A stretch of DNA of 33,172 nucleotides, from assembly GCA_028823395.1 (NCBI GenBank), contig JAPKBO010000013.1, positions 1 through 33,172 on the forward strand, read 5' to 3'. The position numbers and the translations under genes are program-made. Below the pieces are notes generated by a model, which had not been told where the DNA came from, made no database searches, and worked only from the letters and a program-made list of their open reading frames with translations. Positions 7,492 through 17,449 of this stretch are shown one piece after another; the first letter of the stretch is position 1; each line of letters begins with the position of its first letter. This stretch comes from Planctomycetota bacterium. GTDB lineage: Bacteria > Planctomycetota > UBA1135 > GCA-002686595.

Positions 7492-8358
7492 ATGTCACTT
7501 GTTCGCACCCACCCCCACGCTACTGCCATGCCCAAGACCCAAGCCCGCTCCCCTCAGTCCGATCCCATGACCTGCGGGTACGGCGAACTCGAGCATCGCT
7601 ACGGCCCGCGCGTGCACATTCTCGACAATCCCCTCCTCGCTACGGCCCTGGCGCACCTGTCGAGTCCCAAGGTGAGCCACGCCGAATTGATGGGCCACTT
7701 GCGGATGATCTATCGGACCCTCTGCGTCCACGCCTGCGGATGCGAGCTGCCTACGGCTGCGGCCCAAGCAACGACCCGGATGGCCGAACGCCATCCGGAC
7801 GCCGGAGTCTGGCGTGGGACGGCACTCGACACCACTCATGAAGTCGTGGTGTGTGACGTTGTCCGGGGCGGGATTGTCCCGTCACAGATCTGCTTTGAAA
7901 TGCTGAACACGCTGCTGCCGGAGCAAAACGTTCGTCTGGATCACCTGACCATGGCGCGGGTAAGTAATGAAGAGGGGCGCATTACCAGCGTCGATCTCTC
8001 TGGGAGCAAGATCGGTGGAACAGTCGCTGGCCGGAGCCTGCTGCTCCCGGACCCGATGGGTGCAACAGGCTCAACTACAGTGCGGGCCCTCGACCACTAC
8101 AGAGAGCAATACGGTGAACCCGAGCGAGTTATTGCCATGCCCATGATCGCGACCCCGGAGTACCTCAGGGCGGCCCTGGATGCTTGCGAGTCGTTGGTTG
8201 TCTACACGGCTCGCCTAGACAGAGGACTCTCCGATGCCGAGGTCTTGGCCAGCGTTCCAGGTGAGCATTGGGACCGCGAGCGAGGACTTGATGATTCCTC
8301 TTACATCGTCCCGGGAGCAGGCGGCGTGGGAGAGGTGGTCAACAACTCCTGGTGTTAG
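7492..8358 (+). CDS. Uracil phosphoribosyltransferase-like protein (divergent, long)
   Basis: A type I phosphoribosyltransferase resembling uracil phosphoribosyltransferase, which makes UMP from uracil and PRPP in pyrimidine salvage. Seen: VHILDNPLLATALAHL (aligns with the HPL start of Upp), DVVRGGIVPSQICFEML (counterpart of PILRAGLGM), the PRPP loop LLLPDPMGATGSTTV (usual DPMLATGGS), YTARLDRGL, and the uracil-binding end YIVPGAGGVGEV. At 288 aa it is about 80 longer than Upp. The surplus is an N-terminal extension of about 40 residues and an insert of about 18 residues before YIVPG. Internal ATGs at 7528 and 7567 would shorten the extension. It is divergent from the TPR operon and convergent with xdhC. 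The family call is solid; uracil specificity is inferred from the C-terminal motif. Confidence 0.8.
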   Translation: MSLVRTHPHATAMPKTQARSPQSDPMTCGYGELEHRYGPRVHILDNPLLATALAHLSSPKVSHAELMGHLRMIYRTLCVHACGCELPTAAAQATTRMAERHPDAGVWRGTALDTTHEVVVCDVVRGGIVPSQICFEMLNTLLPEQNVRLDHLTMARVSNEEGRITSVDLSGSKIGGTVAGRSLLLPDPMGATGSTTVRALDHYREQYGEPERVIAMPMIATPEYLRAALDACESLVVYTARLDRGLSDAEVLASVPGEHWDRERGLDDSSYIVPGAGGVGEVVNNSWC

Positions 8359-8413
8359 GAAACCGTTCAGCCTCCGGTCCGCATTCGAAGCCTCACCCCC
8401 GCACCTCGCTATC

Positions 8414-9202
8414 TCAGGCCAAGACGCCCAATAGCTGAGCGGCGACCGAGATGGCGATAGCGCTGGGCTCTTTCGAGGTGCGGCCCGCGCCGATGGGACA
8501 CGTCACCTGGTTCAGTTCCTCTTCCGTGAATCCACGCTGCAACAACCGCTTGCGGAAGCGATCCCACTTGCGCTCCGATCCGATCAGGCCGATGTAAGCA
8601 AAGGGGCCGCACTTGAGAGCCCGGGCCACAATCTCCAGGTCGCGTGCGTGACTGTGTGTCATAACCAACAGAAGCGCGTCTGAGGGTAGGTTGTCGACCT
8701 CCTCTTGCGGCTCATCGATACACAGCAGTTCATAGGTGCGCGCAGAGTCCGGAGCGGGCTGCAGTTCGGACTCTTCGCGCTCATCCACAAGAAGGACGTC
8801 AGCTTGCAGGTAATTGGCCAAACCGCCGATCGCCTGCCCTACGTGCCCCGCTCCAAAAACGACGACTCTTGTACGCCGCCAGGCGAAGGTCTCGAAGAAC
8901 ACGGTCACCTCACCACCACAACACTGACCCGCGCTCTCCGCCAAGGGGAACTTAACGCTTGCCGTGTGGCGCCCATGCTCGTCGATGAACGCCTGGGCTT
9001 GCTCAATGGCCAGCTTCTCCAGGTTTCCACCTCCAATGGTTCCCCACACCAAGCGCCCCTCGGCAATGATCATGCGAGCCCCCGGCTCCCGGGGGGCCGA
9101 GCCACGGACCTCGGTGACCGTCACCATGGCGCAAGCCTGCCCCGCCTTGCGCAACGAGCTCAGGCTGGTGATCCAATCCTGCTGGGGGGAATCGGGAAGC
9201 AT
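8414..9202 (-). CDS. xdhC: XdhC/CoxI-family molybdoenzyme maturation protein
   Basis: Members of this family bind molybdenum cofactor, help its sulfuration and deliver it to xanthine dehydrogenase-type enzymes in the cytoplasm. Seen in the 262 aa: an N-terminal XdhC domain with VRGSAPREPGARMII and WGTIGGGNLE, the hallmark QCCGGEV near residue 92, then a C-terminal Rossmann domain beginning VVVFGAGHVGQAI near 113, and the family's YIGLIGSERKWDRFRKRL and CPIGAGRTSKEPSAIAISVAAQLL. The start ATG at 9202 is preceded by CCTACAAT at 9 bp, with no clear Shine-Dalgarno. No molybdopterin dehydrogenase gene is in the window, so its client must be encoded elsewhere. It is convergent with the UPRTase-like gene, with 55 bp between the stops and no obvious terminator. 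Confidence 0.9.
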   Translation of the reverse strand: MLPDSPQQDWITSLSSLRKAGQACAMVTVTEVRGSAPREPGARMIIAEGRLVWGTIGGGNLEKLAIEQAQAFIDEHGRHTASVKFPLAESAGQCCGGEVTVFFETFAWRRTRVVVFGAGHVGQAIGGLANYLQADVLLVDEREESELQPAPDSARTYELLCIDEPQEEVDNLPSDALLLVMTHSHARDLEIVARALKCGPFAYIGLIGSERKWDRFRKRLLQRGFTEEELNQVTCPIGAGRTSKEPSAIAISVAAQLLGVLA

Positions 9203-9211
9203 GGGGCGAGA

Positions 9212-9219
9212 ATTGTAGG
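9212..9219 (-). promoter_or_regulatory. Candidate -10 element of xdhC
   Basis: CCTACAAT on the minus strand ends 9 bp before the xdhC ATG. TACAAT is a good match to the bacterial -10 consensus. The distance places the transcription start close to the start codon, implying a leaderless or near-leaderless mRNA. No -35 match is evident. Confidence 0.35.
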
Positions 9220-9512
9220 GAACCCAAACTCGGGATCAGTCAGAAATGGAGCCCGGACCGGGCCTTGGCGACCAATCCACCCGCTTTGATCGCCCCCTCA
9301 CTGCATCGAACAGGGATCGGATCGTCTATATCGATCAATTATTCACCTCCATTGGCCCCATCCCTCGATCGAATGCGGATACGCTCGCCCGTTCGCGCCT
9401 GGCTAAAAAAGTCTAAGTAAGCCATTCGCGACCGTGTGTGGGCCTTGATGGTCCTCAGTCGTTGGGCAGCAAAACTGCTCTCGTTACTCAATCAGCTACA
9501 AAACTGGATACT

Positions 9513-9526
9513 GGGCGAATTCGCCC
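9513..9526. repeat. Perfect 14-bp palindrome before the helicase gene
   Basis: GGGCGAATTCGCCC is its own reverse complement. It ends 3 bp before the possible GTG start (9530) and 12 bp before the ATG at 9539, where a ribosome binding site would be expected. It could be an operator or, in RNA, a dimerising or occluding stem. Confidence 0.6.
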
Positions 9527-9538
9527 TCTGTGGACCTC

Positions 9539-11425
9539 ATGACTCTCGAAAATCAGCTCTCCTTGGACGACGCCGTCTCGTCTTTCGCCCCCACGTACGA
9601 AACCGCACCTACCGTCGAGGAACCTGGCCCTCCGGCCAGTAGCCCTGATGCCGGCCTGTTTGAGGTCGTACCAGCTGCCCTGCGTAGCGCCCTCGAAGGC
9701 CGCGGCTTCAAGGAACTTACCCCCGTACAAGAAGCCGTTATGGCTGCCGAAGCGGAGGGGCGTGACCTTCAGATCTCCTCACAGACGGGATCCGGAAAAA
9801 CCGTCGCCCTTGGATTCGTGCTTGCCCCGGCCCTCTCCGCCGAGCGCGTCGGCCGTGGTCCCCAGGTCCTGATCATCGTCCCCACTCGCGAACTGGCGGC
9901 TCAGGTCTGCGAGGAACTGCGCTGGCTGTTTCAGGATCTGAAAGACACGAACGTGATCTCCGTGACAGGCGGAACTCCGGTCTACCGCGACAGGCAGACC
10001 CTCGCACGCAACCCACGCGTGCTCGTGGGTACCCCCGGCCGCCTGCTCGACCACATCAAGAGTGGAACGCTGCAGCTAGGTGGAGTCCGTGAACTCGTCC
10101 TCGACGAAGCGGATCAAATGCTCGACATGGGCTTCCGCGAGGATCTCGAGGCCATTTTGGACGCCACCGAAGAACCGCGCCGGACCCACTTGGTGTCCGC
10201 CACGTTCCCCGCCGCCGCGCTGCGCCTCGCCAAGCGCTACCAACACAATCCCTTCAGCGTCGAAGGTACGCGACTGGGAGCGGCAAATGAGAACATCACC
10301 CACGAGGGGTACCTGGTACGCCATGGGGAACGATACGACGCCCTAGTGCACCTGCTGCTCCAAGCCGAAGGCGAGCGCATCCTGGTCTTCGTGGAGCGCC
10401 GATTGGAAGCGTTGGAAGTAGCCGAGCGTTTGGCGGATGACGGGTTCGCGGCACAGCCACTGAGCGGCGAGCTGGTTCAGGCGCAGCGTGACCGCACCTT
10501 GGCCGCCTTCCGCAGCGGCCGGGCAACGGTGTTGGTGGCCACGGACGTAGCCGCACGCGGGCTCGACGTGCCCGACGTGGGCCTGGTCATCCACAGCACC
10601 CCCCCCATGAACTCCGAGATCTACACCCACCGCAGCGGTCGCACGGGTCGCGCGGGTAAGCAGGGGCGAAGCGCCGTGTTCGCCCCGCCCAAGCACAAGC
10701 GCAAGGTTGGACGCCTCCTGGCCGAGGCCGGGGTGGAGTTTCGTTGGTGCCCGACGGTAGAGATTGGCGAGGTGCGAGCCCAACTCGTTGCCCGAGCCCA
10801 AAAGAACCTGGAGACGGACCTCGACGAAGCTCTCCTGAAGGGATCCTCCAAGGAACAAGTCGCCCAAGCGCGGGGTCTCCTGAAAGGCCGCGATCCGGTC
10901 GCCGTGGTGGCGACTCTTCTGGCACAGCGCCATCCGGCACCTCAGCCTAAGCAGGCACCTAGTCATTCTAGTTCGACCTACGAGAAGCCAGCGTACAAGC
11001 AGTCCGGTTCCCACAAATCGAATGGCTTTGGCAAGTCGGATTTCCACGCGGGAAGCGAGTCTCCATTCAAGAGCGCACCCACACAGCGCTTCCAACGTTC
11101 GGCCCCGACGGCCGGCGGACGGTTCGCAGTCGGGCGTTCGGTACGCTTCTTCATCAGCTATGGCAGTAATCAGGGTGCCAACCCCAGCCGCGTGCTTGCA
11201 GCCGTCTGCCGTCGAGGTGAAGTGGAGGGCGGAATGATCGGTTCCATCGCCGTTCACCCCAATGCCTGCACGTTTGACGTTCAGGAGGAAGTGGCCATGC
11301 ACTTCGAACGCTGTGCAGGCCGCCGTGATCCGCGCGATTCCAAGGTCGTGATCCGTCGCGATCGCAGCCCCGGTCAGGCCCCGCGGGGCGCCCGCCGTGG
11401 TCGGGGTGGATACCGCCGACGCTAA
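9539..11425 (+). CDS. DEAD-box ATP-dependent RNA helicase with DbpA-like RNA-binding domain
   Basis: A 628-aa DEAD-box RNA helicase of the CsdA/DbpA type, which unwinds short RNA duplexes during ribosome assembly or cold adaptation. All core motifs are present in order: Q motif (GFKELTPVQ), motif I SQTGSGKT (about 81-88), Ia PTRELA, Ib TPGRLLD, II VLDEADQML (about 188), III SAT (about 220), V ATDVAARGLD and VI HRSGRTGRAG. A low-complexity Ser/Lys/Pro linker (about 470-530) follows, then a DbpA-type RNA-binding domain (RFFISYGSNQGANPSRVLAAV to DSKVVIRRD, about 532-600) and a basic Arg/Gly tail (RGARRGRGGYRRR). A GTG at 9530 would add three residues; the ATG is preferred. No Shine-Dalgarno is visible, and a 14-bp palindrome sits in its place. 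The gene stands alone, convergent with the tRNA gene. Confidence 0.93.
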   Translation: MTLENQLSLDDAVSSFAPTYETAPTVEEPGPPASSPDAGLFEVVPAALRSALEGRGFKELTPVQEAVMAAEAEGRDLQISSQTGSGKTVALGFVLAPALSAERVGRGPQVLIIVPTRELAAQVCEELRWLFQDLKDTNVISVTGGTPVYRDRQTLARNPRVLVGTPGRLLDHIKSGTLQLGGVRELVLDEADQMLDMGFREDLEAILDATEEPRRTHLVSATFPAAALRLAKRYQHNPFSVEGTRLGAANENITHEGYLVRHGERYDALVHLLLQAEGERILVFVERRLEALEVAERLADDGFAAQPLSGELVQAQRDRTLAAFRSGRATVLVATDVAARGLDVPDVGLVIHSTPPMNSEIYTHRSGRTGRAGKQGRSAVFAPPKHKRKVGRLLAEAGVEFRWCPTVEIGEVRAQLVARAQKNLETDLDEALLKGSSKEQVAQARGLLKGRDPVAVVATLLAQRHPAPQPKQAPSHSSSTYEKPAYKQSGSHKSNGFGKSDFHAGSESPFKSAPTQRFQRSAPTAGGRFAVGRSVRFFISYGSNQGANPSRVLAAVCRRGEVEGGMIGSIAVHPNACTFDVQEEVAMHFERCAGRRDPRDSKVVIRRDRSPGQAPRGARRGRGGYRRR

Positions 11426-11460
11426 TCTGAAGCGGCCGTCAACTCAGCAGCTGATCCAAT

Positions 11461-11485
11461 CCACCCCCGGTTCGTGATGGGGTGG
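11461..11485. terminator. Hairpin between helicase and tRNA-Val
   Basis: CCACCCC (11461-11467) and GGGGTGG (11479-11485) form a perfect 7-bp inverted repeat with an 11-nt loop. It lies 35 bp after the helicase stop, and its right arm includes the encoded CCA end of the convergent tRNA. No T-tract follows on either strand, so intrinsic termination is uncertain. Confidence 0.4.
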
Positions 11486-11558
11486 TGGGCCATACTGGAC
11501 TCGAACCAGTAACTTCCACGCTGTGAACATGGCACTCTACCAATTGAGTTAATAGCCC
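11483..11558 (-). tRNA. tRNA-Val (anticodon CAC)
   Basis: A 76-nt cloverleaf read on the minus strand: acceptor GGGCTAT pairing with ATGGCCC (one G-T pair), D arm ACTC/GAGT around AATTGGTA, anticodon arm CCATG/CGTGG around the loop TTCACAG (anticodon CAC, valine GTG codons), a five-base variable loop, T arm ACTGG/CCAGT around TTCGAGT, discriminator A and an encoded CCA. Small oddities are an A-T pair at 10-25 and G at position 38. It is the only tRNA in the window and lies alone between the helicase and the ECF sigma gene. Confidence 0.95.
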
Positions 11559-11633
11559 TGAAGGCGTCCAGGACCGCTTGGGAACCGACGCCGGGCGAGG
11601 ACGATAAGGCCAAGGCCGACTTCTGGCAAGCCC

Positions 11634-12290
11634 TCAGACGCTGTCGGAGCCGAGGCGGGAGCGTAGACGCTCCCCCAACTTGCCCTCGGCCCGGCGCAAC
11701 ATCATGCGCACGGCGTCCTCGCTCTTGCCACCCATGCGCTCCCCCGCCTGGCGCAGGGTGAGTCCCTCGAAGAAGACCAGGGTGATGGCCTGACGGTGCT
11801 CGGCAGACAACTCCGTCAGTGAATCCCGCAGGTGCCCCACCTGTTCGTCGCGCTGTACGACCTGGGTGACGGACAGATCTTCGCTCAAGAATTCCAGGGT
11901 ACGCTCTTCCTCGCCCTTCTTGACCTCCATGGCCCGCTCGCGACTCAGATCACGCTTGCCTGCGGAATAGAACTCAGCCTTGTCGCGAATCTTGTTTTGC
12001 AGAATCTGGATCAGCCAACGCAGGAGTGAGCCCTCTCCCTGATAGCGATAGCCTTGAAAGTCCCTGGCCGCCTCACGAAACGTGGTCTGCGCGAGGTCAT
12101 CGGGGTCTTCCTTAAGCCTCAGGCGTGGTCCGAGCTTGCGCCGCGCCATGTCCACCATGGTCTGGTGGTAGCGCTGGAACAATTCATTCAAGGAGTCGAC
12201 GTCACCGCCTTGAGCGGCAACCACGAGCTTCTCGACCCCGTCGAGCGCTTCCGGAGACGAATCAGAATTGGAGTCAGGAGCTTGGGTCAT
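11634..12290 (-). CDS. ECF-type RNA polymerase sigma factor (planctomycete type)
   Basis: A 218-aa alternative sigma factor of the extracytoplasmic-function kind. Region 2 spans about residues 35-100, with LFQRYHQTMVDMARRKLG, DPDDLAQTTFREAARDF and the -10 recognition part SLLRWLIQILQNKIRD. A charged linker (about 105-145) follows, then region 4 near 155-210 with the helix-turn-helix ITLVFFEGLTLRQAGERM and VRMMLRRAEGKL. The long linker and DPDDLAQ-style region 2 resemble the ECF groups expanded in Planctomycetota. No anti-sigma gene is adjacent, so it is probably controlled by its own expression or by a distant partner. It lies 65 bp after ligA in the same direction, with a promoter-like GCTAGAAT between them, so it may be transcribed separately. 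Target genes are unknown. Confidence 0.88.
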   Translation of the reverse strand: MTQAPDSNSDSSPEALDGVEKLVVAAQGGDVDSLNELFQRYHQTMVDMARRKLGPRLRLKEDPDDLAQTTFREAARDFQGYRYQGEGSLLRWLIQILQNKIRDKAEFYSAGKRDLSRERAMEVKKGEEERTLEFLSEDLSVTQVVQRDEQVGHLRDSLTELSAEHRQAITLVFFEGLTLRQAGERMGGKSEDAVRMMLRRAEGKLGERLRSRLGSDSV

Positions 12291-12313
12291 GATAAGTCCG
12301 CTGGACGGTGCTC

Positions 12314-12321
12314 ATTCTAGC
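12314..12321 (-). promoter_or_regulatory. Candidate -10 element of the ECF sigma gene
   Basis: GCTAGAAT on the minus strand, 23 bp before the ATG at 12290. TAGAAT differs from the -10 consensus by one base. It would give a 5' leader of about 16 nt and suggests that the sigma gene is not only a read-through product of ligA. Confidence 0.4.
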
Positions 12322-12355
12322 CTACCGTTCCACTCCTCGTCCGACCTGGATCCCG

Positions 12356-14963
<2,608 letters not shown>

Positions 14964-15613
14964 GCCCCTGAGCCTCACCCGTAGCCGACCCTTCGTCAAT
15001 GTCCGTCTGCTCTTCCTTGCCAGCACCTGTCAGAGCTTCCTCAGAGAGGGGAGCCCAACCCGCAAAAGGAACCGACAGGCGCTCCACCCGGCGGCCCGTT
15101 TCGGGCTCCTCCCAGACCTCCGGGAAGACCTCAACCAGAGCCTGACGCCCCTCTAAATCCTCGGGATGCACGTCGAGGTATCCCGACACATCAAATCCCA
15201 GGACTCCCAGGACAAACTTAACCCGCTGTACTCCCCTCTCGCTCCAGGTCAGGGAGTCCCAGGCAGCTGTTCGCCCGGCATACTCCCCGTCGAGTACTGC
15301 GAGCCGCAGGCTCCATCTCACGGCCCCGTTGCGTGCTTCGCCCGGACGCACTTCAGCGATCCTGCAGGCGTAGGATCCGGGAGGGATGGCAACAAAGGAC
15401 TGGGTGTCCTGTACTTGGCCGAAATCGAGTTCCATTGGGTCTCCTTGGACAGGGGTGATGAACTTCCGAGGAGTGGACGCCCGGTCCGGTGTTGGGTTTC
15501 ACGAGCGTCCCCCAAATGGTCCTGCAGCTCTTCCGCAAACGTGCCCCTTAGGTCGCCAGGAAAGCCGCCAATAGCGCAGGTAGAGTCCCGATGGAGCGGC
15601 GCCGGCTCAAGAA

Positions 15614-15621
15614 GTTAGGAT
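15614..15621 (+). promoter_or_regulatory. Candidate -10 element or ribosome site of the second sulfatase-like gene
   Basis: GTTAGGAT lies 10 bp before the GTG start at 15632. It can be read as a TANNNT -10 box giving a near-leaderless mRNA, or its AGGA as a Shine-Dalgarno with a long spacer. Confidence 0.25.
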
Positions 15622-15631
15622 CCAGTGCAAC

Positions 15632-17263
15632 GTGAAACACTCCCACCCTCAACGTCCGGGTGTCTATTCCCGGCTAGGCGCGCCCCTGCTCGGTGCCTTG
15701 CTGATCTGTGCTTGTACAGACAGCCCGAGAATCGAACCCGCTTGTGACGTCGTGATCATCTCCATTGATACGGTGCGTGCTGATGCCCTGACGTTTGAAG
15801 ACCGACTGGTCAGCCCCCACCTGTGTGATTTGGCGGGACGAGGTGTGATTTTCGATCAGGCCATCGCCGGATCGAGCTGGACGCTTCCCAGCCACGCAGA
15901 GCTCTTCACGGGCCTGCCTCCCATCCTGCACGGTGTGCACGATGATGGGCGACGGATCGACCCTCTACACGCCACGCTTGGGGAGCAATTGGGAGCCCTT
16001 GGAATGCACACGGCGGGAGTCTTTAGTGGCTGGTTCCTGGCGGGGGCCTATGGCTTTGGGCGAGGCTTCGATTCCTATCGCTGCGCTCTGGCTGAAGAAC
16101 CCACTGCGAATCAGGCCCTGGCCCACGCATTGGAAGCGGGAGGGACTGCCGCCCTTTGGGCGCGAGATCTGCGTGGCTTCTCATCGCACTTGGACGTGAG
16201 TAGCGCACGTGTAGTGGAGCTGGCTCAGCAAGCCATCACCGAAGCGCCGGACGATCAGCGCCTGGCCTTGTTCGTGCACTTCTTTGACCCGCACCATGAC
16301 TTCATCCCGCCCAGTCCTTTCGATACCCGGTTCGACCCTGAATATGAAGGCGAGATGACAGGGGAGGGGTATTGGAACAACCCCTCGATATTCGACCCAA
16401 TGAGTGATTCGGGCCGAATCGTGTCAGACCGCGATCTGGAACACCTGCGCTCTCTCTACCAAGGGGAAATCGCCTGGGTGGATAATCGTATCGGTGATCT
16501 GTTGGCCACCCTCAAGGCGGCAGGACGCATGGAAAACACCCTGTTCATCGTGCTCTCGGACCATGGCGAAGAGTTCTTCGAACATGGCAACCGAGGCCAC
16601 CGGCAAACACTCTACGACGAAGTCCTGCGCGTGCCCCTGCTCATTGTTCCGCCCCACTCCGCCGAGAGCGAGATGCAGCCCGCACACTCAAGTAGACAAG
16701 TGGCTTTGTGCGACCTCCTCCCAACCATCATGGACTACGTAGGCAGTCCAGCACCGGAGAACTGTTGGGGACGTACCCTGCGGCCACTTGTCGAAGGCGG
16801 TGACCAGACGCCCCGAGCCGTTGTCTCGCATCTCGGGCTTGGGGCCGCGCACGGCTCCCGCGCTCCGCTTCGAATTCTGGAGTCCTACCGCAGTGAAACG
16901 CACAAGCTGATCCGGCGTCTGCAGTTGGGAACGGGCCCACTTGGGCCCCAGCTGGAGGCACTGGAGTGGTTTGACCTGCGGGTTGATCCTGGTGAGAACG
17001 TTCCGATCCAATCAAGTCAACGTGCGCAGATCGCCGAAACCTGGGCAGGTGCCGAAGCCGAATTCGAAGCTCTACGCCAGTTCGCTGCGCGAATGCCCCA
17101 TTCGCCCACAAGCGAACTCACAACGGATGTGGCGCTGATTTTCGAACAGGAGTTGGCGGGTCTGGGTTATGGGGAGAATGAACTCGCTTCACCGGTGCCT
17201 GAAAACCGTTGGCCGGTGGGCCCCGGTCCGGCGCTCCCGTTGCCACCGGTTATGCACAAGTAA
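15632..17263 (+). CDS. Sulfatase / phosphotransferase-superfamily lipoprotein with Thr nucleophile (paralogue)
   Basis: A 543-aa exported enzyme of the alkaline phosphatase superfamily, clearly paralogous to the protein at 710-2173. Shared elements: VVIISIDTVRADAL (metal ligand), GSSWTLPSHAELFTG with Thr84 at the position of the sulfatase formylglycine, FVHFFDPHHDFIPPSPFDTRF, and LSDHGEEFFEHGNRGHRQTLYDEVLRVPL. The signal peptide (LGAPLLGALLICAC) ends in a probable lipobox with Cys28, though the Cys at -2 is unusual. Because Thr replaces Cys/Ser, phosphoester or phosphotransfer chemistry is more likely than desulfation (inference). The start is GTG; the next gene is 186 bp away, so this may be monocistronic. 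Unlike its paralogue it has no glycosyltransferase or propeller gene beside it. Confidence 0.85.
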   Translation: MKHSHPQRPGVYSRLGAPLLGALLICACTDSPRIEPACDVVIISIDTVRADALTFEDRLVSPHLCDLAGRGVIFDQAIAGSSWTLPSHAELFTGLPPILHGVHDDGRRIDPLHATLGEQLGALGMHTAGVFSGWFLAGAYGFGRGFDSYRCALAEEPTANQALAHALEAGGTAALWARDLRGFSSHLDVSSARVVELAQQAITEAPDDQRLALFVHFFDPHHDFIPPSPFDTRFDPEYEGEMTGEGYWNNPSIFDPMSDSGRIVSDRDLEHLRSLYQGEIAWVDNRIGDLLATLKAAGRMENTLFIVLSDHGEEFFEHGNRGHRQTLYDEVLRVPLLIVPPHSAESEMQPAHSSRQVALCDLLPTIMDYVGSPAPENCWGRTLRPLVEGGDQTPRAVVSHLGLGAAHGSRAPLRILESYRSETHKLIRRLQLGTGPLGPQLEALEWFDLRVDPGENVPIQSSQRAQIAETWAGAEAEFEALRQFAARMPHSPTSELTTDVALIFEQELAGLGYGENELASPVPENRWPVGPGPALPLPPVMHK

Positions 17264-17264
17264 G

Positions 17265-17285
17265 GGGTCTGCCCGATCCCGTTTT
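17265..17285 (+). terminator. Weak terminator-like hairpin after the sulfatase-like gene
   Basis: GGGTC and GATCCC can pair with one bulged base directly after the stop codon and are followed by GTTTT. The stem is short, so this is a weak call. Confidence 0.25.
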
Positions 17286-17449
17286 GAGCCATAGGATAGA
17301 GCCTGGAGGCCACAATCAGTGGGGTTGTAAGGGGAGTCGAAAGTGCCGGACTCGGACGCTCAAGACACCAAGGAGGCTGCTCGAAAAGGGAATCACAGGC
17401 CCGCTAGGTGTTCCGCGGAACGCCAGCACAGAACCCCGAGCCCCCTCTC

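Larger units (their letters stand above)
9203..9538. other. 336 bp intergenic leader between xdhC and the helicase
   Basis: No gene is visible in this gap between two outward-reading genes. It holds the xdhC promoter candidate at its left end, an inverted repeat GCCCGG-A-CCGGGC at 9251-9263, an AT-richer stretch around 9330-9350 and 9403-9420, and a perfect 14-bp palindrome at 9513-9526. Its length would allow a long 5' leader on the helicase mRNA, as is known for cold-shock helicase csdA/deaD in Escherichia coli; whether that applies here is inference. Confidence 0.5.

Noticed and set aside
9513-9526. Possible cloning-vector contamination (GGGCGAATTCGCCC resembles the EcoRI-flanked ends of TA-cloning vectors)
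   Set aside because: The flanking bases do not continue into vector sequence on either side and the surroundings are continuous with the gene leader, so it is taken as native.
10343-11302. A 319-codon open frame on the minus strand inside the helicase gene
   Set aside because: It is antisense to a gene with every DEAD-box motif intact. Long antisense frames are expected from the GC-rich third positions, and the product has no recognisable motif.
15353-15538. Short minus-strand frames upstream of the DUF669-like gene
   Set aside because: They run across the well-supported start (AAGGAG plus ATG) of that gene and lack any domain or plausible initiation site.
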